A stretch of DNA of 64,000 bases from CAYSPG01 sp964432885. Its GTDB lineage: Bacteria > Bacteroidota > Bacteroidia > AKYH767-A > OLB10. Positions within the stretch are counted from its first letter, which is position 1; each line of letters opens with the position of its first letter. Position numbers and translations under genes: made by a program. Location of the stretch: contig CAYSPG010000016.1 in NCBI GenBank assembly GCA_964432885.1, positions 1-64,000 of the forward strand, written 5' to 3'. Positions 34,932-43,850 of this stretch are shown one piece after another. The notes under the pieces are model-generated. The model saw only the letters and a program-made list of their open reading frames with translations, was not told the origin of the DNA and did not search any database.

Positions 34932-36398
34932 ATGGATATTTTACGTAAAACCATCAAAAAATTAAGTGATGCCGAATATCAGGCTCTGCTGCAACAAGTA
35001 GCCGGAAAAAAGAAAAACAAGCCTTACATGGTGCTTGAAACCACGCGTACGCGTGATGATATAGATGACACATCCATGATGGATATGTTGCAGGTAAATC
35101 CAAGTGCATACTATACATTAAAATCGCGTTTAAACTCACGCATTGCCGAAATACTTTCAAAAAAGGTTGAGAACCCAATTAAAGATTTGATGGAAGAAGT
35201 TGCTCGTGTACCAGCTACTTTATATGCACCCAATAGAGAATTTGCAATACGGTCATTAATTGAACTTGAAAAACAGTTGAAAGAGTATGACATGAACTAT
35301 GAGCTTATTACGGTATATAAAACTCTTATGCAACTGCATTTATTTCATGAGGACTATGAGTACTATGATAAGCTATACACAAGGCATGTTGCGTATTCAC
35401 TTGCTGTTTCAAAAGCCGAACAATTATTTTACCTGTTTACAAAAAAAATGGGCATTTATTTATTAACGCGCGACAACGAACAACTGGAAGAAGTGATTTT
35501 GTTGAAAAGAGAAATATCGAACATTGCCGAGTTGTATGAATCTCATCGCTTGTTTGTTTTGTATAGCATAGTGCGTATTTATTATTTGTGTAGCATTCCC
35601 GAAAAACGCAACGAGTTAAAATCGCAGGAACAGGAAATAGAAACTACCCTGCATCAAATGCGAGGAATTTTTGAAAAGTATCCTCTTGATACTTTTTATA
35701 ATCAGATAAAACCGGTAGCCGATGTGCTGCAATATGAGTATTATCAAAAAACAAATAGTCAGGTGAGAGCCGATCATTTTCTTGCACAGTTAAATGATTT
35801 GATGCTTGAATGGTGCAGCAAACACAGCATGTTGTTTTTTGTTACGCAGTTTTTGCGTTCGCGAATAGAAAAGTTTTTAAATGATGGTAACCTCGAAAAA
35901 CTTACCGAGCTAAATACCCAGCTGGAACAAACTTTTGATAGCAATACAAACGAAGCTTACCATTATATTTCGTTCAGGTTGTTTATATCTATTGGTAAAT
36001 TTTACACTAAAGATTATCATGGCGCAGCACGAACAATAAACGATTTACGCAATGCCATTTCAATGAAACATTATTTGCATGCTGATATTGAGTGTAAATT
36101 GTTTCAGGCTTTAAATTATTGCATGATGGGCGAAGATAGTTTGTGCCATCAGATAATTGCTAGTTTAAAAAGACAAATAGCAGATGTAGAGCATGAGTAT
36201 GAATCTACAAGGATTTTTATTAAAATGCTTAAAACTGCCATGAAGCCTTCTGACTATCGCAAAAAAATAAAGAGGGTTAACGATTTGTATAATCAGTTTA
36301 ATGAAACAAACAATTGCCCTAAACCTGTACTTTCATTTTTACGTATGGATGAAAATGCAATCCGCAAACTTACCAACCCAATAAAAGACGAAGAATAA
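34932..36398 (+). CDS. Cytoplasmic helical-repeat protein of unknown function
   Basis: The protein has 488 residues, no signal peptide and no membrane segment. It starts 'MDILRKTIKKLSDAEYQALL' and is almost wholly alpha-helical, with TPR-like helix pairs ('ISFRLFISIGKFYTKDYHGAARTINDLR', about 355-400). Only the general repeat fold can be inferred; I do not recognise a named family, although similar ~490-residue proteins seem common in Bacteroidota. It is monocistronic with a strong terminator after it. The inverted repeat at its start codon hints at translation control. Confidence 0.7.
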   Translation: MDILRKTIKKLSDAEYQALLQQVAGKKKNKPYMVLETTRTRDDIDDTSMMDMLQVNPSAYYTLKSRLNSRIAEILSKKVENPIKDLMEEVARVPATLYAPNREFAIRSLIELEKQLKEYDMNYELITVYKTLMQLHLFHEDYEYYDKLYTRHVAYSLAVSKAEQLFYLFTKKMGIYLLTRDNEQLEEVILLKREISNIAELYESHRLFVLYSIVRIYYLCSIPEKRNELKSQEQEIETTLHQMRGIFEKYPLDTFYNQIKPVADVLQYEYYQKTNSQVRADHFLAQLNDLMLEWCSKHSMLFFVTQFLRSRIEKFLNDGNLEKLTELNTQLEQTFDSNTNEAYHYISFRLFISIGKFYTKDYHGAARTINDLRNAISMKHYLHADIECKLFQALNYCMMGEDSLCHQIIASLKRQIADVEHEYESTRIFIKMLKTAMKPSDYRKKIKRVNDLYNQFNETNNCPKPVLSFLRMDENAIRKLTNPIKDEE

Positions 36399-36424
36399 AA
36401 TGTGAAAACCATTTTTATTTTTAT

Positions 36425-36455
36425 GCCGGCACACCGTAATGTGCCGGTTTTTTTT
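36425..36455 (+). terminator. Rho-independent terminator
   Basis: GCCGGCAC pairs with GTGCCGG(C) around ACCGTAAT and is followed by eight T. It ends the gene at 34932-36398, 26 bases past the stop. Confidence 0.9.
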
Positions 36456-36517
36456 ATTGCAGTACATTACTATTTGTAGTTTCGCAGCAATTACAATTGT
36501 GTAACCAGCAACGTGTT

Positions 36518-37213
36518 ATGCCTGAGAAAATTCCTGATATAAAAATTTTATTTGAAGATTATTACTTAATGGTTGTAAGTAAACCGGCAGGGTTGATGGT
36601 TGAAAACGATTTGTATGGAAACCCATCGCTTGAAAAATGTACACTAATGCATCTGCAAAAAAAGTTTCCTTCGAATAAGGAACATTATATTGCCTTTCCA
36701 CATCGTATTGACCGTGTAACGGAAGGTATTGTAGTAATTGCTAAAACCCAAACATCGCTGAGAGTACTAAGTCATCAATTTGAAATTCGAAGTGTTTCAA
36801 AAATTTATTATGCATTAACAGCAAAACTTCCTCTACATAAAAGCGGTGCATTAAAACACTATTTAAAAAAAGATACAAAAGAAAAAAAGGCGGTGATTTT
36901 AAAGAACGAACGAAGCGGTTATAAAACTTGCGAACTTAAATATGATGTGGAAGGAGAAACAACAAAAAATCACAGCGTAATAAAAATAGAATTGCTTACG
37001 GGACGGTTTCACCAGGTGCGTGCCCAATTTGCATACGAAGGAATGCCACTGATTGGAGATAAAAAATATGGTTCAGGAGTTGAATATCCTGAAAACGGAA
37101 TAGCACTTATTGCAAAATCAATTTTATTTAATCATCCAAAAACTGGCGAAGAATTATTTTTTGAAATTCCTTTTCCAAAAAATAAATATTGGGATAAAAA
37201 AGTTAACCGATAA
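36518..37213 (+). CDS. RluA-family RNA pseudouridine synthase
   Basis: This 231-residue enzyme isomerises uridine to pseudouridine in rRNA or tRNA. The ATG at 36518 is chosen over GTG 36497 because residues before MPEKIPDIKILFED add nothing conserved. Family motifs: 'VVSKPAGLMVENDLYGNPSL', the catalytic Asp in 'PHRIDRVTEGIVVIAKT', and 'ELLTGRFHQVRAQFA' with 'IGDKKYG'. There is no S4 domain, as in the short RluA-like group. The target site cannot be predicted. The stop overlaps the end of the convergent acyl-CoA dehydrogenase gene by 11 bases. Confidence 0.93.
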   Translation: MPEKIPDIKILFEDYYLMVVSKPAGLMVENDLYGNPSLEKCTLMHLQKKFPSNKEHYIAFPHRIDRVTEGIVVIAKTQTSLRVLSHQFEIRSVSKIYYALTAKLPLHKSGALKHYLKKDTKEKKAVILKNERSGYKTCELKYDVEGETTKNHSVIKIELLTGRFHQVRAQFAYEGMPLIGDKKYGSGVEYPENGIALIAKSILFNHPKTGEELFFEIPFPKNKYWDKKVNR

Positions 37214-38342
37214 CTGAACGCGAAATCACAATTTTTTGCACTTCGGAAGTTCCCTCGTAAATCTGTGTAATTTTTGCATCACGCATTAGCCGCTCCACAT
37301 GAAAATCTTTTACGTATCCGTATCCACCATGCACCTGTACAGCTTCCACACTAACTTCCATAGCAACACGTGAAGCATATAGCTTAGCCATTGATCCGGC
37401 AAGGTCATAATTCAGATGTTGGTCTTTAAGCCATGCTGCCTTAAGGCACATTAAACGAGCTGCTTCTATTTCGGTAGCCATATCGGCAAGTTTAAATTGT
37501 ATGGCCTGGTGCTTGCTTATTTCTTTTCCAAAGGCTTTGCGCTCTTTTGAATATTTAAGAGCAAGTTCGTAAGCGCCTGATGCAATGCCCAATGCCTGCG
37601 AGGCTATGCCTATGCGTCCGCCCGAAAGAGTTTTCATGGCAAATTTAAATCCAAACCCATCTTCGCCAATGCGGTTTGCTTTTGGAACTTTTACATCGGT
37701 AAACATAAGAGAATGTGTATCGCTTCCGCGTATGCCAAGTTTATTTTCTTTAGGGCCTACTGTAAATCCAGGCATTCCTTTTTCCACTATCAAACAATTA
37801 ATTCCCTTGTGACCCTTTGCCACATCGGTTTGTGCCATTACCAAATAATATGTTGCCGTGTTGCCATTTGTAATCCAGTTTTTGGTTCCGTTAAGCAAAT
37901 AATAATCGCCCATGTCAACAGCGGTTGTCCGCTGCGAAGTTGCATCGCTGCCTGCTTCAGGTTCGCTAAGGCAAAATGCACCTATCACTTCGCCCTTGGC
38001 TAGTGGGGTTAAATATTTTTGTTTTTGTTCCTCGCTTCCAAAACTTTCAATGCCCCAGCAAACAAGTGAATTATTTACACTCATTACCACACTTACACTT
38101 GCATCCACTTTCGAAATTTCTTCCATAGCAAGTACATACGAAATGGTATCGAGTCCGGCACCTCCGTATTTCGGGTCAACCATCATTCCTAAAAAACCCA
38201 GTTCGCCCAACTTTTTAATTTGTTCGGTCGGAAATTTTTGGTTGTCATCGCGTTCAATAACGCCAGGTAGCAATTCGGTTTGTGCAAAATCGCGGGCAGC
38301 TTTTTGAATCATCAAATGCTCTTCGCTTAGTGTAAAAGTCAT
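37203..38342 (-). CDS. Acyl-CoA dehydrogenase
   Basis: This 379-residue FAD enzyme oxidises acyl-CoA to trans-2-enoyl-CoA in the cytoplasm. Motifs in order: 'YGGAGLDTISYVLAMEEISK', 'GAFCLSEPEAGSDATSQRT' (FAD/substrate loop), 'GVRASDTHSL'-like 'GIRGSDTHSLMFTDVKVP', 'QAIQFKLADMATEIEAARL' and the catalytic Glu in 'QIYEGTSEVQKIVISR'. Length and motifs match short/medium-chain (butyryl-CoA-type) enzymes. It is expressed alone; chain-length preference cannot be set from sequence. Confidence 0.96.
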   Translation of the reverse strand: MTFTLSEEHLMIQKAARDFAQTELLPGVIERDDNQKFPTEQIKKLGELGFLGMMVDPKYGGAGLDTISYVLAMEEISKVDASVSVVMSVNNSLVCWGIESFGSEEQKQKYLTPLAKGEVIGAFCLSEPEAGSDATSQRTTAVDMGDYYLLNGTKNWITNGNTATYYLVMAQTDVAKGHKGINCLIVEKGMPGFTVGPKENKLGIRGSDTHSLMFTDVKVPKANRIGEDGFGFKFAMKTLSGGRIGIASQALGIASGAYELALKYSKERKAFGKEISKHQAIQFKLADMATEIEAARLMCLKAAWLKDQHLNYDLAGSMAKLYASRVAMEVSVEAVQVHGGYGYVKDFHVERLMRDAKITQIYEGTSEVQKIVISRSVIG

Positions 38343-38377
38343 ATAGTAAATTAATTTAGGAAGTGGCCAAAAGTAAT

Positions 38378-38407
38378 AATAAGCCCTCTATCCCCAAAAG
38401 AGGTGAA
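38378..38407. repeat. Degenerate GC-rich mini-element, copy 3
   Basis: AATAAGCCCTCTATCCCCAA followed by AAGAGGTGAA keeps the order of copy 2 (AAGCCCCC-x-CCCC-AAAGGGGG) with several decayed positions. It lies between the divergent acyl-CoA dehydrogenase and anmK genes. Confidence 0.45.
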
Positions 38408-38475
38408 ATTGAAAGCAGCTAAAAGGAAAAACCTATTTTTGAAAAGAAAAATATTTTTTAAGTAGAAAAAAATAA

Positions 38476-39537
38476 ATGACAGTTTTGGGAATTATGTCGG
38501 GCACATCGCTTGACGGGGTAGATTTGGCTTGCGTTACTTTTTTTGAGAAAGAAAACGAGTACGGCTTTAAAGTGGAGTGTTGCAATACCATTGCTTACAC
38601 TACAGAATGGAGAAACAGATTAAGCAGCCTTATAAATGCTACTGCTGTTGACTTTGTGCACACGCATTGCGATTATGGGCATTATCTTGGAAACCTTGCA
38701 GCCAATTTTATTGCAAAAAACAAATTGCATGTTGATTTAATTGCATCACACGGGCACACCATTTTTCATCAGCCACAAAAAAAATTTACTTCACAAATTG
38801 GTGACGGTGCAGCAATAAGTGCCGTAACAAAACTTTCTGTTGTGTGCGATTTCAGAAGTGTGGATGTGGCACTTGGCGGGCAAGGAGCACCGCTGGTTCC
38901 CATTGGCGACTTGTTGCTTTTTTCTGAGTACGATGCTTGTTTAAACATAGGAGGCATTGCTAACATTTCGCATAAAAACCCGGATGGTAAACTTATAGCG
39001 TACGACATTTGTGCTGCTAACATGGCCTTAAACTATTTATGCCTTCAGCTGGGTTTTGATTATGATAATGGAGGAGAAAATGCGCGAGCCGGAACATTAG
39101 ATTCAGAACTTTTAAAAAGCATTAATAACCTTGGTTATTTTAAAATTAATCCACCCAAGTCGTTAGGAGTTGAATGGTTTAATAGCGAGTTTAAACCTAT
39201 ACTTGATAAATCAACTGCAAGTGGTAGTGATAAATTAAATACAGTTTGCATGCACATTGCTAATCAATTTGCCAATGTAGCAAAGGGTTTAAAAAATGTA
39301 TTGGTAACCGGTGGGGGCGCCCACAATACTTTTTTAATTGAAAAAATAAAACATGTTGTTCCTCAAACAGATATTATAATACCATCAAGGCAGATAATAG
39401 ATTTTAAAGAAGCGATAATTTTCGCCTTTTTGGGATACTTGCGAATTAAGAATAATAATAGCACCATTGCCTCGGTTACCGGTGCCACAACTGATAGTTG
39501 TGGTGGTGCCATTTATGATGCAACAGGAAAACTTTAA
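38476..39537 (+). CDS. anmK: Anhydro-N-acetylmuramic acid kinase
   Basis: This 353-residue enzyme phosphorylates and hydrates 1,6-anhydro-MurNAc, feeding cell-wall sugar recycling in the cytoplasm. Diagnostic stretches are 'GIMSGTSLDGVDLACV' (start of the ASKHA kinase fold), 'HGHTIFHQP', 'TSQIGDGAAIS', 'CDFRSVDVALGGQGAPLVPI' with the catalytic Asp, and 'LVTGGGAHNTFL' (phosphate 2/adenosine). It is slightly shorter than the E. coli enzyme, as usual for Bacteroidota. No murQ is adjacent. Confidence 0.97.
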   Translation: MTVLGIMSGTSLDGVDLACVTFFEKENEYGFKVECCNTIAYTTEWRNRLSSLINATAVDFVHTHCDYGHYLGNLAANFIAKNKLHVDLIASHGHTIFHQPQKKFTSQIGDGAAISAVTKLSVVCDFRSVDVALGGQGAPLVPIGDLLLFSEYDACLNIGGIANISHKNPDGKLIAYDICAANMALNYLCLQLGFDYDNGGENARAGTLDSELLKSINNLGYFKINPPKSLGVEWFNSEFKPILDKSTASGSDKLNTVCMHIANQFANVAKGLKNVLVTGGGAHNTFLIEKIKHVVPQTDIIIPSRQIIDFKEAIIFAFLGYLRIKNNNSTIASVTGATTDSCGGAIYDATGKL

Positions 39538-39553
39538 TTAAAGAAGAGGAAAC

Positions 39554-39745
39554 CTATTCCTCATCATCTTCATCGTAATGAAAAAAGTTTTCATCAACTT
39601 CATCTTCTTCGTTAGAATCTAAAAGATGATTTTTCCAGTTCTTGTTTTCGCGGTGCGAACTCATCTTGTGATGTTTGCTGTCACCGTCTTGCCATTCGTT
39701 AAAATCTTGTTTGTTTTTTTTGTTTTCGAATTTGTGATTTTTCAT
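39554..39745 (-). CDS. Small hydrophilic charged protein, 63 residues
   Basis: The first two thirds are basic and rich in Lys, Asn and His ('MKNHKFENKKNKQDFNEW', 'KHHKMSSHRENKNWKN'), the last third strongly acidic ('EEDEVDENFFHYDEDDEE'). Similar 'KKNKQDFNEW..HREKxNWK' small proteins occur in Bacteroidota with no known role. The split charge and lack of hydrophobic core suggest a disordered nucleic-acid- or ribosome-associated protein. The end lies 17 bases from the convergent anmK stop. Confidence 0.6.
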   Translation of the reverse strand: MKNHKFENKKNKQDFNEWQDGDSKHHKMSSHRENKNWKNHLLDSNEEDEVDENFFHYDEDDEE

Positions 39746-39826
39746 TGTTCAAACTGTTAAAAGGTCATTTATTCTAATTATTTTACTTTAAACAGTATAC
39801 AAAGGTTACGCCAAAATCAAAAAAAA

Positions 39827-42100
39827 TCAAGGAGAAAGTTTTATTTGAAACATCCAAAGCCGTGGGGGCTGCAGGTCTGCAGGCCGGCCAACGTATTCTT
39901 CGTTAAAAAAGTTTTGGGATACAAGGGCAATGCTCAGATGTTTGTCAATCTTATAAGAAATCCTGGCATCAAAAATCCAGTCCCCTTTTTTATGCTGTTC
40001 GCGATAACGCTTTACACCCGGAATTAATTCGTTAAAAACAATATCAATGTTTTGCATAAAGCTTTGGTAGCGGCATCCTACTCCTGCCGAAAATTTTTTA
40101 TACCCAACCTGTAAGTCGGATTTTAAAAGCTGCCTGTACCTGTATTTTAAAACATTTATATCTGTAGTTCCTGAGTTTCGCTTTAGTGTATCCCAATCGG
40201 TAAGTATAGGGTCAATATACGTGTATCCGGCAGTAAATTGCACGGGCACTTTGCCAAAAGTTGATTGCAATCCAATTTCAAATTCATATCCATCAATACG
40301 TGTGTTTCCAATATTTACCGATTTAAAACCTAAGCCAAACAAAGGGTCGCGAAGCGGATGACCATATTTGCCAAATGTAAATTCAAGCATATCGTGGTAT
40401 TGACTGCGAAAAATGCAGGCATCGGCATATCCCGAAAAGTTTTCGCCAATTTTAAACAGCTGGCGCAATCCAGCCTCGGCACTCCACCCAGTTTCTGATC
40501 GCACGCTGTCATTAGGATAAATTACAATATCGCCTACTCGGGTTTTTACATATCGTTCGGCAATAGATGGAAAGCGGTAGCCTTGTCCGTAACTTGCACG
40601 TACATAGGTGGCTTTGTGTATGCGCATGTTGGCACCGGCACGATATACCGGTTTTTTTTCTTCTTCTGCATAAATAAATTTAAATCGCTCTTTGCGCCAT
40701 CCTGCAGACAAAGTTAGGCGGTTAAAAAACTTTTTATCAAGTTGGGCATACATGCTTTGGTTTACACTTTCATGGTATCCGTATAAATCACCCATTACAT
40801 CTCCGCCTGTTAAAACAAGTCCGTATGTTGCAGATAAATTCCATTTTTCTATTCGCTTTTGAAACTGCAATTCACCATAGTATAAATTTGAAAAAGCTTC
40901 CTGTTGAGTATCGTTAAAGTTGTTTGCTAAAAAATATCGTCCTCTCCATTTTATGGTAGTTCCTTTTTTTCCGGCATAGGTAATAAATGGGTCAATGTTA
41001 AATCGTACGGTGCGGTAATTGCTTAGTGTAGTGCCGGTTGTATCAATACCGCCCAAGGGCTGATAGGCCCCCACTGAGTCATCGGCCCATAAAATAAAAT
41101 TGCCGCCTCTTGTTTGCATGTAGTTTGCGTTTACTCCTGCAGACAGGCCTTCAATTTCTTTAAAGCGATAGCGAGTATTGATGTTTGCGCGGTACCGGTT
41201 TTCGTATTCTCCTTCGCGATATCCGTTATTTATTAAGTAATGGCTTCCAATAACCAAATCAAACTGATTAAACTTTTGCGCATGAAAAAAATTAGCGCCA
41301 TTAACGGTTTGGGTATTTTTTCCCCACCATTTTATTTCGCTGCGTCTTGGCGAATCGTACCAGCCAGTATACACATTGAGTCGTGTAACAGGTTCGGCTT
41401 TTGCATAAGCAGTTCTAAAGTTTATTACTCCGTTCATGGCAGCTGAGCCATATAGGGCAGATGATGCGCCTTTAATTATTTCAACCTGTTCTAAATTTTC
41501 TATCGGTAAAAAACTCCATTTTACATCATTGGCATCAGCAGTTAGCATAGGTAGTTCATCTACCATTACCAGCACCCGGCTTCCGGCACCGTAGCTAAAT
41601 CCGCTTCCTCCCCTTATGTTAGCCTGACCATCAATTAAAGTTAGCCCTGTAATGTTTTCCAGTGCTGTTTCCATGCTGGTATGATTACCGTTTTCAATTA
41701 AGCCTGCTTTTGCTACGGCCATTGACACGGTAACTTCTTCAATTTTTTGCTGAAATTTTCCAGCGCTTACAACAACTGCGTTTAAATCACGTGCCTGGTT
41801 TTTTAAAAAAAGGTCAAGTGTTTTTTTTTCACCTGCTTCAAGCCAAACAACAATCTCTTTATTTATATAGCCGATATACTGGCTTTTTAATGTATAATTA
41901 CCGGCATCAACCTGTAATTCGTAAAACCCGTTTTCATTAGAGATGGATACATTTTTTTGGTCAAAAAATACCACAACACCAGGTAATGTTTGCTTTGTTA
42001 GCGCATCTTTTATGGTTCCGCTTATTACAGCTTTTTGTGAAAATGAATAGCCCGTAATTAAAACTGGTAAAAAAAAGAAAAGTGATTTTTTGAAAAACAT
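39827..42100 (-). CDS. TonB-dependent outer-membrane receptor with carboxypeptidase-like N-domain
   Basis: The frame is open to 42205, but the ATG at 42098-42100 gives a signal peptide (FFKKSLFFFLPVLITGYSFS) and follows a strong promoter, so 757 residues are chosen. About 22-105 form a CarboxypepD_reg-like domain ('ISGTIKDALTKQTLPGVVVFFDQK'). About 125-235 form the plug ('SMETALENITGLTLIDGQANIRGGSGFSYG', 'GASSALYGSAAMNGVINF'). About 240-757 form the barrel with 'RASYGQGYRFPSIAERYV' and a C-terminal aromatic end ('PPRLWMFQIKLSP'). It takes up a large nutrient or metal complex with TonB energy; there is no SusD partner, so a siderophore, cobalamin or similar small ligand is more likely than a glycan. 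Confidence 0.93.
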   Translation of the reverse strand: MFFKKSLFFFLPVLITGYSFSQKAVISGTIKDALTKQTLPGVVVFFDQKNVSISNENGFYELQVDAGNYTLKSQYIGYINKEIVVWLEAGEKKTLDLFLKNQARDLNAVVVSAGKFQQKIEEVTVSMAVAKAGLIENGNHTSMETALENITGLTLIDGQANIRGGSGFSYGAGSRVLVMVDELPMLTADANDVKWSFLPIENLEQVEIIKGASSALYGSAAMNGVINFRTAYAKAEPVTRLNVYTGWYDSPRRSEIKWWGKNTQTVNGANFFHAQKFNQFDLVIGSHYLINNGYREGEYENRYRANINTRYRFKEIEGLSAGVNANYMQTRGGNFILWADDSVGAYQPLGGIDTTGTTLSNYRTVRFNIDPFITYAGKKGTTIKWRGRYFLANNFNDTQQEAFSNLYYGELQFQKRIEKWNLSATYGLVLTGGDVMGDLYGYHESVNQSMYAQLDKKFFNRLTLSAGWRKERFKFIYAEEEKKPVYRAGANMRIHKATYVRASYGQGYRFPSIAERYVKTRVGDIVIYPNDSVRSETGWSAEAGLRQLFKIGENFSGYADACIFRSQYHDMLEFTFGKYGHPLRDPLFGLGFKSVNIGNTRIDGYEFEIGLQSTFGKVPVQFTAGYTYIDPILTDWDTLKRNSGTTDINVLKYRYRQLLKSDLQVGYKKFSAGVGCRYQSFMQNIDIVFNELIPGVKRYREQHKKGDWIFDARISYKIDKHLSIALVSQNFFNEEYVGRPADLQPPRLWMFQIKLSP

Positions 42101-42132
42101 TTTTTTCTTTGCACTTATAATATTGTTTTGTG

Positions 42133-42163
42133 CAAACGTAGCAGATAAAGTTAAAATAGCAAA
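42133..42163 (-). promoter_or_regulatory. Promoter of the TonB receptor (TTTG-N19-TACGTTTG)
   Basis: On the minus strand TTTG (42160-42163) is followed by 19 bases and TACGTTTG (42133-42140), the canonical Bacteroidota arrangement. The start site is near 42127, giving a leader of about 27 bases before the ATG. Confidence 0.75.
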
Positions 42164-42185
42164 CACAAAAAAGGTCTTGCCATTA

Positions 42186-43310
42186 ATGGAAAATAACCTT
42201 AACATTTTGCAGTATCAAATCGCCCTTACCTTAATACCTGGTATTGGTAGTGTATTGGCAAAAAATTTAATAAGCTATTGTGGAAGTGCCGAAGCTGTAT
42301 TTAAAGAGAAGGAAAAAAGCCTATTAAAAATTCCTGAAATTGGAACGGTGCTTGCCTCACAAATTATAAATAAGCGTGATGATGCATTGCATTTGGCTGA
42401 AGACGAGTGCCGGTTTGTTTTAAAAAACAACATCAGGCATCTTTTTTATACCGAAAAAGATTATCCACAACGATTAAAAAATTGCAATGATGCACCAGTG
42501 CTGATTTTTTATAGCGGAAACATAAATTTTAATGCCGGTAAAGTAATTGGAATTGTGGGCACTCGCAATGCAACTGATTATGGAAAAAATTTTTGCGATA
42601 AACTGATTGAGGATTTAAAAATACATACCAATATGGTAATTGTTAGCGGCCTTGCTTATGGAATAGACATTGGAGCGCATAAAGCGGCACTAAAAAATAA
42701 TATAAGTACAGTGGCCGTGCTTGCACATGGGCTTGACAGGATTTATCCACCAGCCCACAGCAACATTGCGGGTAAAATGCTTGAGAATGGAGGTTTGGCA
42801 ACAGAGTTTTTAAGTGGAACCAACCCAGATAAGGAGAATTTTCCGAAACGAAACCGTATAGTGGCCGGCATGTGCGATGCAATTATTGTTGTGGAAGCTG
42901 CACAAAAAGGAGGCGCACTTATAACAGCATCCATTGCTAACTCTTATAACCGGGATGTATTTGCCCTACCCGGACGAATAAACGATACCTATTCAGAAGG
43001 GTGTAATTATTTGATAAAATCAAACCAGGCCGATTTAATAACCGGGGCAACAGATTTGGAATACAAAATGGGTTGGGAAAAAATAGAGGGAAAGCAAAAG
43101 CCCAAAAACCTTCAGCGACAACTAATGCTTGAGCTTTTGCCTGAAGAGCAAATGCTTGTGGGTTTTTTAAATGAAAAAGGCAAACAAGATATTGACACAA
43201 TAAGTATTAATGCAGGAGTACAGGTAAGTAAAATTGCATCAACACTCTTAAGTTTAGAGTTTAAAGGAATTGTAAAAGCACTGCCCGGTAAAGTTTACGA
43301 ACTGGTATAA
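42186..43310 (+). CDS. dprA: DNA-processing protein DprA
   Basis: The protein has 374 residues starting at ATG 42186 (the open frame from 42090 overlaps the divergent receptor gene and its promoter and is not used). DprA loads RecA on incoming single-stranded DNA during transformation. There is a helix-hairpin-helix region at about 10-65 ('ALTLIPGIGSVLAKNLISYC'). The Rossmann-like core has 'GIVGTRNATDYGK', 'VSGLAYGIDIGAHKAAL', 'AVLAHGLDRIYPPAHSNIA' and 'FPKRNRIVAGMCDAIIVVEA'. A winged helix closes the C-terminus ('DTISINAGVQVSKIASTLLSLEFKG'). Confidence 0.96.
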   Translation: MENNLNILQYQIALTLIPGIGSVLAKNLISYCGSAEAVFKEKEKSLLKIPEIGTVLASQIINKRDDALHLAEDECRFVLKNNIRHLFYTEKDYPQRLKNCNDAPVLIFYSGNINFNAGKVIGIVGTRNATDYGKNFCDKLIEDLKIHTNMVIVSGLAYGIDIGAHKAALKNNISTVAVLAHGLDRIYPPAHSNIAGKMLENGGLATEFLSGTNPDKENFPKRNRIVAGMCDAIIVVEAAQKGGALITASIANSYNRDVFALPGRINDTYSEGCNYLIKSNQADLITGATDLEYKMGWEKIEGKQKPKNLQRQLMLELLPEEQMLVGFLNEKGKQDIDTISINAGVQVSKIASTLLSLEFKGIVKALPGKVYELV

Positions 43311-43311
43311 A

Positions 43312-43351
43312 AAACAAAAGACCACCAAAAGGCAGTCTTTGTTTAATTTTT
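43312..43351. terminator. Bidirectional terminator between dprA and the lipoprotein gene
   Basis: AAACAAAAGAC-CACC pairs imperfectly with GGCA-GTCTTTGTTT, with T-rich (plus) and A/T-rich (minus) flanks. It sits in the 52-base space between two convergent genes. Confidence 0.6.
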
Positions 43352-43362
43352 AGCTGTAATGA

Positions 43363-43599
43363 TTACTTCACCATAGCAGCAGCTGAATCAACCATCGCAC
43401 CAGCAGTAGAATCTACAGTGGTAGCAGCTTGGCTAGCAGCAGCAGCAGCAGCGTCAGCAGCTTGTTGCGCAGCAGCGGCAATAGAATCAGCAGTAGCTTT
43501 TGCAGCTTCTTCAGCTTTAGCAGTTTCTTCAGCAGAAGGGCCGCATGCAACTACGCTAAACATGCCGGCAATCATCAACAGGGCAAGAACTTTTTTCAT
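43363..43599 (-). CDS. Small alanine-rich lipoprotein
   Basis: The protein has 78 residues with a short signal peptide and lipobox 'SVVAC' (Cys near residue 19), then an Ala/Glu/Ser stretch that forms a regular helix ('AEEAAKATADSIAAAAQQAA'). Sequence after the Cys is low in complexity, with GCA/GCT-rich codons. It resembles other small Ala-rich lipoproteins of Bacteroidota and may be an abundant, Lpp-like envelope helix. Function unproven. A perfect -7 box (CAAAGATA on the plus strand, 43636-43643) stands 37 bases upstream. Confidence 0.75.
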   Translation of the reverse strand: MKKVLALLMIAGMFSVVACGPSAEETAKAEEAAKATADSIAAAAQQAADAAAAAASQAATTVDSTAGAMVDSAAAMVK

Positions 43600-43635
43600 T
43601 GTTGTATTAATTTAAGAGATTTGAAATTTGAGCGG

Positions 43636-43643
43636 CAAAGATA
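43636..43643 (-). promoter_or_regulatory. -7 box TATCTTTG of the lipoprotein gene
   Basis: Reading on the minus strand, TATCTTTG lies 37 bases before the ATG at 43599. No clear -33 TTTG at the standard distance. Confidence 0.5.
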
Positions 43644-43811
43644 TATTTGCAACCGTGGCTAAGCGCATTTGAACTAAAATTTTTTTTGTTTGACTATCAG
43701 CTATTTAAGTCTGGATTAAAAAAACAATCATCTCTTTATTTAAAAATATTGATTGTGTTGCACGAAGTCTACTTTGTAAGGATTAAAAAAATTATTGCAT
43801 AAACTAATTTT

Positions 43812-43819
43812 TACTTTTG
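43812..43819 (+). promoter_or_regulatory. -7 box TACTTTTG of the superoxide dismutase gene
   Basis: Perfect TAnnTTTG, 32 bases before the ATG at 43851. A TTG occurs only 14 bases upstream, so the -33 element is uncertain. Confidence 0.5.
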
Positions 43820-43850
43820 CTGTTCTCATTTTCAAAAACAAATAAAAATT

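Noticed and set aside
43418..43662. Alanine/serine-rich plus-strand frames opposite the lipoprotein gene
   Set aside because: Mirror images of the low-complexity GCA/GCT repeat on the other strand; the lipoprotein has a lipobox and promoter and they have neither.
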